Assembly: GCA_021846485.1 (NCBI GenBank)
Contig: JAJZWW010000266.1
Span: 1-5,054 of the forward strand
Reading direction: 5' to 3'
DNA: 5,054 nucleotides
Source of the DNA: Actinomycetes bacterium
GTDB taxonomy: Bacteria > Actinomycetota > Acidimicrobiia > Acidimicrobiales > Palsa-688
Made by a program: the position numbers and the translations under genes. This document shows positions 4,891-5,054 of the stretch, in pieces. A model generated the notes under the pieces. It saw only the letters and a list, made by a program, of their open reading frames with translations, was not told where the DNA came from and ran no database searches. How positions within the stretch are numbered: position 1 is the stretch's first letter; each line of letters starts with the position of its first letter.

Positions 4891-5054
4891 CTACCGGTAG
4901 ACGTCTCGCCGGTGGCCCAGGGTCACGACGACGACCAGGAGGAGGTCGTCATGGATCGTGTAGATGATGCGGTAGTCACCGACGCGAACTCGGTAGGCGG
5001 GGCGGCCGGTGAGGGGCCAGGATGCCGGCGGGCCAGGGTTCTCGGCGAGCAGGG
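4891..5054 (-). CDS. RelE/ParE-family toxin, C-terminal part (5' end beyond the window)
   Basis: The last 53 codons read LLAENPGPPASWPLTGRPAY, RVRVGDYRIIYTIHDDLLLV and VVVTLGHRRDVYR before TAG at 4893-4891. This is the classic second half of a RelE-fold toxin: L-x-G-x-x-x-Y-R-x-R-x-G-D-Y-R-I-I-Y, a hydrophobic strand, then V-x-x-x-G-H-R-R-x-V-Y-R. Family toxins of the RelE branch cleave mRNA on the ribosome; ParE relatives poison gyrase, and this fragment alone does not separate the two. The basic residues in RVRVGDYR, the His-Arg-Arg and the terminal Tyr are in the positions where RelE-type catalytic residues occur. Full-length members have 80-95 residues, so about 30-40 are missing. The cognate antitoxin (RelB/Phd type) would normally lie just upstream, beyond 5054. 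The frame is intact, unlike its neighbours to the left. Confidence 0.85.
   Translation of the reverse strand, partial: LLAENPGPPASWPLTGRPAYRVRVGDYRIIYTIHDDLLLVVVVTLGHRRDVYR

Noticed and set aside
3911..4900. 329-codon plus-strand open frame rich in Pro, Ala, Thr and Arg
   Set aside because: It is out of frame with the propeller motifs and antisense to the acetyltransferase and toxin, and shows no domain of its own.

Overview
The window is very GC-rich DNA (about 70% G+C by eye) with strong G/C bias at third codon positions, frequent GTG starts and overlapping or leaderless-style gene starts. This suggests an actinobacterium; I cannot place it to order. The left two thirds (1-3170) is a compact signalling locus with clean reading frames. 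The right third (3171-5054) is a patch of broken gene remnants that ends in part of a toxin gene.

Left part, plus strand. The window opens inside a PAS sensor domain (1-83) that stops after about 28 residues and is joined out of frame to a histidine kinase with its own receiver domain (84-1166). The kinase overlaps by 11 bp a NarL/FixJ-type response regulator with a LuxR-type DNA-binding domain (1156-1806). Together they form a two-component or phosphorelay pair, but the sensor half is missing or damaged. A 136-residue minus-strand gene of unknown function (1791-2201) runs into the regulator tail-to-tail with a 16 bp overlap. A 123 bp divergent gap holding a small inverted repeat separates it from a plus-strand GAF-domain protein (2325-3170). 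The last 61 residues of that protein look like a separate small protein and may have their own leaderless promoter.

Right part. 3171-3505 has no convincing gene, only protein-like scraps. At 3506-4209 lies the C-terminal part of a beta-propeller-like protein, broken by one frameshift and one in-frame TAG. On the minus strand, read from the right edge, are the C-terminal 53 residues of a RelE/ParE-type toxin (4891-5054), a GNAT acetyltransferase broken by about five alternating single-base shifts (4363-4739), and a short fragment resembling the N-terminus of a SAM-dependent methyltransferase (4160-4321). The broken genes either have decayed (a gene graveyard beside a toxin-antitoxin locus) or reflect low-quality sequence near a contig end. 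The shifts fall mostly in short homopolymers, so the second explanation is serious.

I found no rRNA, tRNA, CRISPR array, insertion sequence or convincing intrinsic terminator. I see no clear novel system. The most interesting items are the GAF/small-protein nested gene and the alternating frameshifts in the acetyltransferase.
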